Positions 8,859 through 16,455 of a stretch of DNA of 64,000 bases are shown one piece after another. Source of the DNA: Castellaniella sp049673105. Lineage in GTDB: Bacteria > Pseudomonadota > Gammaproteobacteria > Burkholderiales > Burkholderiaceae_B. The stretch covers positions 1-64,000 of the forward strand of contig NZ_JBATXG010000001.1 of NCBI RefSeq assembly GCF_049673105.1, read 5' to 3'. A program made the translations under genes and the position numbers. The notes under the pieces are model-generated. The model saw only the letters and a list, made by a program, of their open reading frames with translations. It made no database searches and was not told where the DNA came from. Every line of letters begins with the position of its first letter. Position 1 is the first letter of the stretch.

Positions 8859-9781
8859 GCGACGATACCCAGAATTCCTCTTCCGCCGCTGCTGGCAAAA
8901 CCGCCAGCCGCTGCGGTTTCGTGGCCCTGGTGGGGCGCCCCAACGTCGGTAAATCCACGCTGAGCAACGCCCTGATCGGCGCCAAACTCTCTATCGTGTC
9001 GCGCAAGGCGCAGACTACCCGGCACCGCATCCACGGCGTGCTGACCCAGGGACCCGACCAGTTCGTGTTCGTCGACACGCCGGGGTTTCAGACTCGTCAT
9101 GGCGGGACCATGAACCGCATGATGAATCGGGTCGTCACTCAGGCGCTGGCGGAAGTCGACGTCGTGGTGCACGTGGTCGAGGCCGGTAAATGGTCTGCCG
9201 GCGATGCCGCCGTGGTGCCTCTGCTGCCTCGGCAGCGCCCGGTGATCCTGGTCGTCAACAAGATCGACACCCTGAAGGACAAGAATGCGCTGTTTGCCTA
9301 TGTGACGCGCCTGACCCAGGAATTTCCCTATGCGGCGGTCGTGCCGGTCAGCGCGGCGCGAACCGTGCAGCTGGACGTATTGGTCAGCGAGATCGCGAAA
9401 CACCTGCCGGAAGGCGAGCATCAGTTCGACGCCGACGCTTTCACCGACAGGCCGGTGCGCTTCCTGGCCGCCGAGCTGATCCGGGAAAAGATCTTCCGTC
9501 TGGTGGGCGATGAATTGCCCTATGGCTGCACGGTGGTGATCGAACAGTGGGAAGAAGACGACACCGGCGTGCGTATCGCCGCCTGCGTCGTCATCGAACG
9601 CGACAGCCATCGCCCCATCCTGCTGGGAGCGGGTGGGCAGCACATGAAGCGCATCGCGACCGAGGCGCGTCAGGACATGGTGAAACTGCTCGACAAACCG
9701 GTGTTCCTCGACATCTACGTCAAGACCCGCAAGGGCTGGTCCGGACGCGAGGCCACCTTGCGGGAACTGGGCTATGACTAG
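8855..9781 (+). CDS. era: GTPase Era
   Basis: A 308-residue GTPase that assists 16S rRNA maturation and 30S assembly. G1 GRPNVGKST, G3 DTPG and G4 NKID are present in the N-terminal domain, and a C-terminal KH RNA-binding domain occupies about 215-300 (RIAACVVIERDSHRPILLGAGG). It starts with an ATGA overlap with rnc and overlaps recO by 8 nt, so rnc-era-recO is a single translationally coupled unit. Confidence 0.97.
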   Translation: MSDDTQNSSSAAAGKTASRCGFVALVGRPNVGKSTLSNALIGAKLSIVSRKAQTTRHRIHGVLTQGPDQFVFVDTPGFQTRHGGTMNRMMNRVVTQALAEVDVVVHVVEAGKWSAGDAAVVPLLPRQRPVILVVNKIDTLKDKNALFAYVTRLTQEFPYAAVVPVSAARTVQLDVLVSEIAKHLPEGEHQFDADAFTDRPVRFLAAELIREKIFRLVGDELPYGCTVVIEQWEEDDTGVRIAACVVIERDSHRPILLGAGGQHMKRIATEARQDMVKLLDKPVFLDIYVKTRKGWSGREATLRELGYD

Positions 9782-10358
9782 ACGGGGCTTGCGCATCCAG
9801 GATGCGCAAGGCTATGTGCTGCATACCAGCCCGTGGCGCGAAACCTCGCTGATCGTTCAATGCTTTACGCGCGCCCACGGCTGTGTGGCGCTGGTGGCCA
9901 AAGGCGCCAAGCGCCCCTATTCGGCGCTGCGGCCTGTGCTGGTGGCCTTTCAGCCGCTATGGTTGTCGTGGTCGGGATCCGGCGAAATCCATACGCTGGT
10001 GCGGGCGGAATCCGGTCCTGTGCGGCTGCTGAATGGCCGGGCGATGATGTCCGCCTGGTATCTGAACGAACTCATCCTGCGCCTGCTGGCCCGCGAGGAC
10101 CCGCACCCCGGTGTCTATGACGCCTACGAAGCGGCCTTGAGCGCGCTGACGGGGGGCCGTCCCCACGCGGCGGTGCTGCGGCGCTTCGAATGGCTGTTGC
10201 TGGAACAGGCGGGTTATGGGCTGGATGCGCCCATGCCGGATTTCGACGATGCCGCTGCCGAGCCGGTCCTGAGGCAGGCGCTGCGGGAACGGCTCGATGA
10301 GCTGCTGGACACCCCTTTGCGTACCCGTCAGGTCCTGATGGATCTGCAGCGTTATTAA
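9774..10358 (+). CDS. recO: DNA repair protein RecO (short form)
   Basis: RecO helps load RecA at single-strand gaps in the RecFOR pathway. The N-terminal OB-fold part (about 10-80; GYVLHTSPWRETSLIVQCFT, VAKGAKRPYSALRP) and the following helices are typical. The protein is only 194 residues whereas homologues usually have about 230-260. The end (LDTPLRTRQVLMDLQRY) matches the normal C-terminal helix, but roughly 50 residues that usually lie between the YGL motif (about 148-150) and that helix are absent. The frame is intact, so this is an internal shortening, not a truncation. Confidence 0.88.
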   Translation: MTRRGLRIQDAQGYVLHTSPWRETSLIVQCFTRAHGCVALVAKGAKRPYSALRPVLVAFQPLWLSWSGSGEIHTLVRAESGPVRLLNGRAMMSAWYLNELILRLLAREDPHPGVYDAYEAALSALTGGRPHAAVLRRFEWLLLEQAGYGLDAPMPDFDDAAAEPVLRQALRERLDELLDTPLRTRQVLMDLQRY

Positions 10359-10377
10359 TTTTTTCTAAGCAGGTTTC

Positions 10378-11262
10378 ATGAAGCAAGGCATTATTCTGTC
10401 GGTCGCTTCCTCGGCCCTGTTTGCCGGCATGTACTTCTATGCGACGCTGATGCAGCCATTTGACGGCGACATCGTCTTTGCATGGCGCATTCTGATGGGC
10501 TTGCCGATGATGGCCCTGGTCGTGCATCGGGCGCGGGGCTGGGGTCCGCTGCGCGCCACGGCGCATCGTTTTTCACAGGGCCGTTTTCTGGTGGCGATGC
10601 TGTTGTGCTCGGCCCTGCTGGGGGTGCAGCTCTGGCTGTTCGTCTGGGCGCCGCTGCACGGCTATGCTCTGGATGTGTCCATGGGGTATTTCCTGCTGCC
10701 GCTGGTGATGGTGCTGGCCGGCAGGCTGGTGTACCGCGAGCAGCTCAGCCGCTGGCAGCTCTGGGCGGTGGGCTTCGCCATCTTGGGCGTGGCGCATGAA
10801 TGGTGGCGGCTGGGTTCGGTCTCCTGGGCCACCGCCTTGGTGGCGCTGGGCTATCCGCCGTATTTCATGCTGCGCCGGCGCCTGCGGGTCGATGCCTTGA
10901 GCAGCCTGTGGTTCGACATGCTGTTTCTGCTGCCGGTGGCGATCCTGATCCTGCAATCCCAGGCTTCCGAGGCCGCCCGTATTTTTGCGGATCACCCGCG
11001 CCTGCTGCTGCAGGTACCTCTGTTGGGGCTGCTCAGCGTGGTGTCGTTGTCCATGTACCTGGCGGCCAGCCGCATGCTGCCTCTGGGCCTGTTCGGCTTG
11101 CTCAGCTACGTCGAGCCGGTGCTGCTGTTCTGGGTGGCATTCCTGCTGATGCGCGAACCCGTCGCCCCGGCCCAGTGGCTGACCTACGGGCCGATCTGGC
11201 TGGCGATAGGGCTGATCGCCGCCGAGGGTGTGAAGAACTTGCCCCCACGCCGCGCAGGCTGA
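10378..11262 (+). CDS. EamA/DMT-family permease, RarD-like
   Basis: A 294-residue integral membrane protein with about ten predicted helices in two five-helix halves, as in the drug/metabolite transporter superfamily. The run GVQLWLFVWAPLHGYALDVSMGYF and the later LLSYVEPVLLFWVAF resemble RarD proteins. The substrate cannot be inferred. It lies 19 nt after recO with the same direction, where many betaproteobacteria have pdxJ-acpS, so the gene order here differs. Its last codons form part of a 22-bp direct repeat (see 11,241-11,345). Confidence 0.85.
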   Translation: MKQGIILSVASSALFAGMYFYATLMQPFDGDIVFAWRILMGLPMMALVVHRARGWGPLRATAHRFSQGRFLVAMLLCSALLGVQLWLFVWAPLHGYALDVSMGYFLLPLVMVLAGRLVYREQLSRWQLWAVGFAILGVAHEWWRLGSVSWATALVALGYPPYFMLRRRLRVDALSSLWFDMLFLLPVAILILQSQASEAARIFADHPRLLLQVPLLGLLSVVSLSMYLAASRMLPLGLFGLLSYVEPVLLFWVAFLLMREPVAPAQWLTYGPIWLAIGLIAAEGVKNLPPRRAG

Positions 11263-11345
11263 CGCCTGCTTGCTGCCCCCCGAGGGGGCCCTTTTGCCTT
11301 GGGACGGCCCGGCGGCGAAAGCTGCCCCCACGCCGCGCAGGCTGA
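11241..11345. repeat. 22-bp direct repeat flanking a GC hairpin (likely dispersed element)
   Basis: An identical 22-bp sequence beginning GCCCCCACGCCG and ending CAGGCTGA occurs at 11241-11262 and 11324-11345. The first copy includes the rarD stop codon. Between the copies lies a hairpin GCCCCC-CGA-GGGGGC (11275-11289) followed by CC and TTTT, which can act as the rarD terminator. From general familiarity, CCCCCCGAGGGGGC-containing intergenic elements recur in betaproteobacterial genomes; that this is a member is inference. Confidence 0.6.
11275..11295 (+). terminator. probable rarD terminator
   Basis: Six-bp all-GC stem GCCCCC/GGGGGC with loop CGA, followed by CC and TTTT, 13 nt after the rarD stop. 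It is embedded between the two copies of the 22-bp repeat. Confidence 0.55.
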
Positions 11346-11349
11346 AAGC

Positions 11350-11377
11350 AAAAAAATGGCGGGCCGAAGCCCGCCAT
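11350..11377 (-). terminator. Rho-independent terminator of the Bax-inhibitor-1 gene
   Basis: Read on the minus strand: ATGGCGGGC, a TTCG tetraloop, GCCCGCCAT, then a run of T (plus-strand A run 11350-11356). It lies 26 nt beyond the stop of the minus-strand gene at 11404-12105. Confidence 0.9.
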
Positions 11378-11403
11378 GTGTCGCCGAGGGAAGGGAAGCG
11401 CGA

Positions 11404-12105
11404 TCAGTCGCGGTTGCCGCCCAGTACGCCCAGCAGCATCAGCAGATTGCTGAAGATGTTGTACAGGTCCAGATAGACCGCCAGAGTGGCCGAGATGTAG
11501 TTGGTTTCGCCGCCCTGGATGATCCGCTGCAGGTCGACCAGCAGAAAGGCGGAAAAGATGCCGATGGCCAGTACCGACAGGGTCAGCATCAGGGCCGGGA
11601 TCTGCAGGAAGATGTTGGCCACCATGGCGACGATCAGCAGCATCACGCCCACGAACAGGAATTTCTGCAGGTGGGTGAAGTCGCGTTTCGTGGTGGTGGC
11701 CACCGTGGCCATGGCGCCAAAAACCGCCGCCGTGCCGCCGAAGGCCAGCATGATCAGTTGGGCGCCATTGCCCATGCCCAGGACGAAGCTGAGCAGATTG
11801 GACAGCATCAGCCCCATGAAGAACGTGAAGCCCAGCAGCAGGACCACGCCCAGCGAGGAATTCTTATTGCGTTCGACCAGGAACATCAGGCCGAAGGCCC
11901 CGACCAGGAAGGCGATGGTGCTGGTGCCGGGATTGGCGGCCATGATCTGGCCCATGCCGAACTGCAGGCCGACGGCGGCGCCCAGCACGGTGGGGATCAG
12001 GGACAGGGCCAGCAGCCAGTAGGTATTGCGCAGCACGCGGTTGCGCGCGGTGACCGAGGCGTCGTAGGCGCCGGCGCGAGGTAGGGTGTGGCGGAAGTCA
12101 GACAT
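11404..12105 (-). CDS. Bax inhibitor-1 / YccA family membrane protein
   Basis: A 233-residue protein with about seven hydrophobic helices beginning near residue 25, of the BI-1/YccA/YbhL family. In E. coli, YccA interacts with the membrane protease FtsH, and other bacterial members are calcium-leak channels; the role here is not shown by the sequence. The conserved family end EGGETNYISATLAVYLDLYNIFSNLLMLLG is present in equivalent form (its first residues here are IIQGGETNY). AGGAAAA precedes the ATG. It is monocistronic with a strong terminator. Confidence 0.92.
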   Translation of the reverse strand: MSDFRHTLPRAGAYDASVTARNRVLRNTYWLLALSLIPTVLGAAVGLQFGMGQIMAANPGTSTIAFLVGAFGLMFLVERNKNSSLGVVLLLGFTFFMGLMLSNLLSFVLGMGNGAQLIMLAFGGTAAVFGAMATVATTTKRDFTHLQKFLFVGVMLLIVAMVANIFLQIPALMLTLSVLAIGIFSAFLLVDLQRIIQGGETNYISATLAVYLDLYNIFSNLLMLLGVLGGNRD

Positions 12106-12215
12106 GGTATTTTCCTGTCGTACGTCAGATGATCCTGACGGTTATAGCATAGCGGATAGATCAATCTTACATTGAGCTGAACGTCATCGTCCAGGTTTCT
12201 GTCAGTTTGACCCTG

Positions 12216-12659
12216 TCAGGGTTCCCAAGTTCCCTGGGACAGCTGATGGCCCCGGACGTCGTGACCGGCATCCCGGTAGTGCATCCAGCGGCTGCGGGCC
12301 GCCTGCAGGTCGGCTTCGTGCCCGGAGACGATTTCCAGGATGCGGTCGAAGCGTTCCGCGCCGGGTGGGCAGGACAGGTCCAGGTTCAGCAGCCAGCCGA
12401 TGGCCGGGGCGGCGTCCAGGGCCGCCGCATCGGCCGCCAGCAGGACGTCCGCCTGATCGGCCAAGGGGTCGTCCAGGTGCGCGTGGGGGATGAAGCTGAC
12501 GGGATCGAAATCCCAGAGCAGGCTGTCAAAGCGCCGCAAGCGTCGGGGGTCGGTGCAATAGACCAGCAGGCGGTGGCCGGCCTGCACGTGGCGGGCCGTG
12601 GTGCGGCAGGCCGCCCGCAAGCGGTGGGCGGCCCCATAGGCGAAATCTACTCGGCTCAT
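12216..12659 (-). CDS. holC: DNA polymerase III chi subunit HolC
   Basis: A 147-residue protein that links the clamp-loader complex to SSB in the replisome. The family start VDFAYGA, the LLVYCTDPRRLRRFDSLLWDFDPVSFIPHA segment (about 31-60) and the terminal W-H-Y region match HolC. The ATG at 12659 overlaps the pepA stop codon by 4 nt (ATGA), and pepA-holC is the usual proteobacterial order. The frame stays open upstream inside pepA, but this extension is not part of the protein. Confidence 0.93.
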   Translation of the reverse strand: MSRVDFAYGAAHRLRAACRTTARHVQAGHRLLVYCTDPRRLRRFDSLLWDFDPVSFIPHAHLDDPLADQADVLLAADAAALDAAPAIGWLLNLDLSCPPGAERFDRILEIVSGHEADLQAARSRWMHYRDAGHDVRGHQLSQGTWEP

Positions 12660-14152
12660 GCCGAGCATTGCCCCAGCAGGAACTGCGTCAGCAGCGGCAC
12701 CGGGCGACCGGTCGCGCCTTTCTGTTTGCCTTCCAGCCAGGCGGTGCCGGCAACGTCCAGGTGCGCCCAGCGGTATTTGCCGGTGAAGCGAGACAGGAAG
12801 CAGGCCGCCGAGATCGAGCCCGCCGGGCGACCGCCGATATTGGCCATATCGGCGAAATTCGACTTCAGCAGATCCTGGTAGGCGTCTTCCAGGGGCATGC
12901 GCCAGGCGGGATCCTGGGCCTGGCGACCGGCGGCCAGCAGTTCGTCGGCCAGGGTGTCGTCCTGCGAGAACAGCCCGCTGTTGACGTGACCCAGGGCGAT
13001 GACGCAGGCGCCCGTCAGGGTGGCCACATCGATGACGGCAGCCGGTTTGAAGCGCTCGGCGTAGGTCAGGGCGTCGCACAAGATCAGCCGGCCTTCGGCA
13101 TCGGTGTTCAGGATCTCGATGGTCTGGCCGGACATGCTGGTGACGATGTCGCCGGGTTTGAGCGCCGTGCCGCTGGGCAGGTTTTCGCAGCTCGGCACGA
13201 TGGCGATGATTTCACGCTGCAGGTCGAGTTCGGCGACCGTGCGCATGGTGCCCAGCACGCTGGCGGCGCCGCACATATCGTATTTCATCTCGTCCATGCC
13301 GGGACCGGGCTTCAGGGAAATGCCCCCGGCGTCGAAGGTGATGCCTTTACCGACCAGAACAATGGGCGCAGCCTTGCGGGCGGCGGGGGCGCTGGGGGTG
13401 TGGCGCAGCACGATGAAGGCCGGGGGTTCGACCGAACCCTGCGCTACCGACAGGAAAGAACCCATCTTCAGGGCTTCGATTTTTTTCCGGTCCAGCACTT
13501 CGGCTTTCAGGGTCTTGAACTGCTTGGCCAGGTCGCGCGCCGTCTGACCAAGATAGGTGGGGGTGCAGAGGTTGGGGGGCAGGTCGCCCAGCAGGCGGGC
13601 CAGGTTGACCCCGGCGCCGATGGCTGCGCCTTGCGCCAGCGCGGTCTTGGCCTGGGCGGCCTGGGCGCGGGACAGATGCAGGACGAAGCTGCGCAGTTTG
13701 ACGGCGGGCTTGGCCTGGCTGAAGGTCCGGTCATAGCGATAGACTGCCGCGCTGACCAGACGTGCCGTGGTGCGGGCGCAGTCGGCCAGGTTTGCGTCGT
13801 GCACGTTGAGCGCGCACAGAGCGGATGCCGCCGTGCCGACGCCGGCGCGGACGCAATAGGCGGCAAAGGCCTGATGCGCCTTGGCCAGCGTCGCCGCCGT
13901 CAGGCTGTCCTGGCGGCCCAGGCCGAGTAAAATGATCCGATCAGCCGTGACGCCCGCAGGGTTGTGCAGGGTCAGGATCGCGCCGGGCACCGCATCGAAT
14001 TCGGACTGGACGACGGCGCGGATGGCGCCGCCGGACGCCTGATCCAGAACGTCGGCGGCGGGGCTGAGGATGCCGTCCTGAAAGATCCCGACGGCCAGCG
14101 CCTGGGTTTTCAGGGTCTGCAGAGTCGTGGTGGTGCTTGTGCTAAATTCCAT
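12656..14152 (-). CDS. pepA: leucyl aminopeptidase PepA (M17)
   Basis: A 498-residue cytosolic dizinc aminopeptidase. The M17 signature NTDAEGRLIL and the upstream metal-binding GKGITFDAGGISLKPG and MKYDMCGAASVLG boxes are present in the C-terminal catalytic domain. I choose the ATG at 14152 (MEFSTSTT) because AAGGAAAA lies just upstream; an ATG 36 nt earlier lacks a good site. E. coli PepA also binds DNA at Xer sites, which cannot be judged here. Divergent from lptF across about 100 nt. Confidence 0.95.
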   Translation of the reverse strand: MEFSTSTTTTLQTLKTQALAVGIFQDGILSPAADVLDQASGGAIRAVVQSEFDAVPGAILTLHNPAGVTADRIILLGLGRQDSLTAATLAKAHQAFAAYCVRAGVGTAASALCALNVHDANLADCARTTARLVSAAVYRYDRTFSQAKPAVKLRSFVLHLSRAQAAQAKTALAQGAAIGAGVNLARLLGDLPPNLCTPTYLGQTARDLAKQFKTLKAEVLDRKKIEALKMGSFLSVAQGSVEPPAFIVLRHTPSAPAARKAAPIVLVGKGITFDAGGISLKPGPGMDEMKYDMCGAASVLGTMRTVAELDLQREIIAIVPSCENLPSGTALKPGDIVTSMSGQTIEILNTDAEGRLILCDALTYAERFKPAAVIDVATLTGACVIALGHVNSGLFSQDDTLADELLAAGRQAQDPAWRMPLEDAYQDLLKSNFADMANIGGRPAGSISAACFLSRFTGKYRWAHLDVAGTAWLEGKQKGATGRPVPLLTQFLLGQCSA

Positions 14153-14251
14153 TGGTTTTCCTTTGATCCGGCAGCTTGCGTGATGCATTCGACAAATCAG
14201 TCAGATGCCACGGTTGCTCAAGATTGACGGCCCATTATTCCGCATTTTCCC

Positions 14252-15373
14252 ATGTCATTGTTCAAGCGCGCCGTCTTTTCAGAAATCACCAGCCACGCCG
14301 GCATCGTGTTTTCCACTTTATTGGTGGTCTGGCTGAGCGTGCTGGTGGTGCGTTTGCTGGGGGATGCCGCAAACGGCGACATCGGCGCCAACGTCGTGCT
14401 GGGGCTGGCCGCTTTTTCCAGCATCACGGCCCTGCCGATCATCCTGTCGGTGGCGCTGTTCGTCGCCGTGCTGACGACGGTCACGCGCAGCTACCGCGAA
14501 TCGGAAATGCCGGTCTGGTTTGCCAGCGGCCTGTCGCTGGCCGATTGGCTGCGACCGGTGATGGTGTTTGCCTTGCCGGTGGCCGCCCTGGTCGCCGTGC
14601 TGACCTTGTCGGCCTCGCCTTGGGCGTATGGCCAGATCGCGGAATATCGCCAGCGCTTTCAGCAGCGTTCGGATCTGTCCAAGGTCACGGCGGGTCAGTT
14701 TATTGAAACCGATGGCGGACAGCGGGTGTTTTTCGCCGAATCGCCGTCGCGCCCGGACGATGAGCTGGGCAAAGTCGTGGCTCGCATCGTCGAACCGGAA
14801 TGGCTCAGCATCGTGACCGCCGACAGCGCGGCGATCCGCACGGAAGCCAATGGCGATCGTTTTCTAGTGCTGGGACCCGGTCATCGCTATGACCTGAAGC
14901 CCGGCACGCCGGAACTGCGCCTGCTGGATTTTGATCGCTATGGCGTTCGCATCGAAAGCCGCACAGATCCTGGGGCGCTGGACTCTGCCCGCCAGAAAGC
15001 GCTGCAGGAAATCAAGGCCCGCCCAACCCTGGATTTATTGCAGCGTGGAGACACGGAATCCTTGTCTCAGCTGATGTGGCGTTTGGCCCTGCCGATTGCC
15101 GTCCTGAACCTGGCGCTGATCGCCTTGCCGATGGGGGCGGTGAATCCGCGCCTGGGGCGCTCGGGCGATCTGCTGCTGGCGGGGCTGCTGGCCCTGCTTT
15201 ACATGAATCTGATCAATCTGTCGCGTGGCTGGATTAGCACCGGGGTGCTGCCCTTCGGCATCGGCGTCTGGTTGGTGCATGCCTTGTTCCTGGCGCTTGG
15301 GCTGGGGCTGCTGTGGCGGCGCATCCGCATGCCCAAACCGCGCCGTCAGGCGTCCGGTGCCCCGCTGGCATAG
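14252..15373 (+). CDS. lptF: LPS export ABC transporter permease LptF
   Basis: A 373-residue inner-membrane subunit of the LptB2FG complex that extracts lipopolysaccharide for transport to the outer membrane. N-terminal membrane helices (about 10-35, 50-75, 95-125), a periplasmic domain (about 130-265) and C-terminal helices (about 275-360) fit the family; LSQLMWRLALPIAVLNLALIALPMG is typical. Its partner lptG, normally adjacent, is not in this window. The 3' end overlaps the convergent LysR gene by 28 nt. Confidence 0.93.
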   Translation: MSLFKRAVFSEITSHAGIVFSTLLVVWLSVLVVRLLGDAANGDIGANVVLGLAAFSSITALPIILSVALFVAVLTTVTRSYRESEMPVWFASGLSLADWLRPVMVFALPVAALVAVLTLSASPWAYGQIAEYRQRFQQRSDLSKVTAGQFIETDGGQRVFFAESPSRPDDELGKVVARIVEPEWLSIVTADSAAIRTEANGDRFLVLGPGHRYDLKPGTPELRLLDFDRYGVRIESRTDPGALDSARQKALQEIKARPTLDLLQRGDTESLSQLMWRLALPIAVLNLALIALPMGAVNPRLGRSGDLLLAGLLALLYMNLINLSRGWISTGVLPFGIGVWLVHALFLALGLGLLWRRIRMPKPRRQASGAPLA

Positions 15374-16308
15374 GACGGAACCCAGCTCTCTGGCGGGGTG
15401 CGCAAGGCGCGTTCGTCGCCTTGCAGCAGGCCGTGATTCAGTTCGACGGCCTGCTTCAGATAATTCCACAGCGCCATGACGCGCCGGGTCTGGCGCAGAT
15501 CTTCATGGCAGTACATCCAGAAACTGCGGCTGACGCGAATATCCTGTTCCAGCACCGGCGTCAGCCGGGAATCCTGGGCCGCCAGAAAGCAGGGCAGGAT
15601 GGCCAGCGCCTGTCCGCCCAGGACCGCCTGGTATTGCGCCAGCACGCTGGTGCTGCGAAACACGACATTGGCCGCGGGTTTCAGATCATCCAGATAGCGC
15701 AGCCGGTCGCTGAACAGCAGTTCGTCCACGTAGCCGATGAAGCGGTGTTGCGTCAGATCGTGAGGCCGGCGGATACGCGGCTGGCTGTCCAGGTAGGACT
15801 GGGTGCCGTAGAGCTTCAGGGAATAATCCGCCAGCTTGGTGCAGACGTAGGGGCCGCGCTGAGGGCGTTCCAGGGCAATGGCGATATCGGCCTCGCGCTT
15901 GGACAGGCTGATGTAGCGCGGCACGGGCATGATATCCAGTGTCATGCCGGGGTGGCGGCGCTGGAAATCCACCATCAACGGCGTCAGGATGGTGCTGCCG
16001 AAGCCTTCGGTGGATCCAATCCTCAGGTGGCCGGTCGGCCCCTGGGATGAGCCGGACAGCGCTTCGCGGGCGGCCAGCAGGGCGCTTTCGACCTGCTCGG
16101 CATACGTGAAGAAGTGCAGGCCTTCTTCGGTCATGGAAAACCCGCTGGAGCGCGATTTTTCAAACAAGGTGACGCCCAGGTCGAGTTCCAGGCTGCGGAT
16201 GCGTCGCGTGACGGTGCTGTGCCGCACCCCCAGCCGCTGGGCGGCGGCGCTGGCTCGCTGTGTGCGGGCGACTTCCAGAAAATAACGGATGCTGTCCCAG
16301 TCACTCAT
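15346..16308 (-). CDS. LysR-family transcriptional regulator
   Basis: A 320-residue regulator with an N-terminal winged helix-turn-helix (about 1-60: DSIRYFLEVARTQRASAAAQ, RLGVRHSTVTRRIRSLE) and a C-terminal effector-binding domain. The ATG at 16308 gives the usual family length; the frame continues 21 codons further upstream into the promoter region. It is divergent from mmsA and separated by 147 nt that contain a direct repeat, so it probably controls mmsA or itself. Its end overlaps lptF by 28 nt. Confidence 0.9.
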   Translation of the reverse strand: MSDWDSIRYFLEVARTQRASAAAQRLGVRHSTVTRRIRSLELDLGVTLFEKSRSSGFSMTEEGLHFFTYAEQVESALLAAREALSGSSQGPTGHLRIGSTEGFGSTILTPLMVDFQRRHPGMTLDIMPVPRYISLSKREADIAIALERPQRGPYVCTKLADYSLKLYGTQSYLDSQPRIRRPHDLTQHRFIGYVDELLFSDRLRYLDDLKPAANVVFRSTSVLAQYQAVLGGQALAILPCFLAAQDSRLTPVLEQDIRVSRSFWMYCHEDLRQTRRVMALWNYLKQAVELNHGLLQGDERALRTPPESWVPSYASGAPDA

Positions 16309-16312
16309 GTCT

Positions 16313-16344
16313 TGTGCAAATATCGTCAACCAATGTGCAAATAT
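16313..16344. promoter_or_regulatory. pair of 11-bp direct repeats, likely regulator site
   Basis: TGTGCAAATAT occurs twice, at 16313-16323 and 16334-16344, exactly 21 bp apart, i.e. two helical turns, on the same face of the DNA. It sits immediately upstream of the LysR start codon and in the shared LysR/mmsA intergenic region. Confidence 0.55.
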
Positions 16345-16455
16345 TTTCATAGTAATAAGTTTTTTACACAACTACACTGGGAAACGACAGTGGGCGGCGT
16401 GTTGGTCTGGCAGCCCGCCTTGCAGCATTCATCCGATTTCACCGAGGAGACTTGC

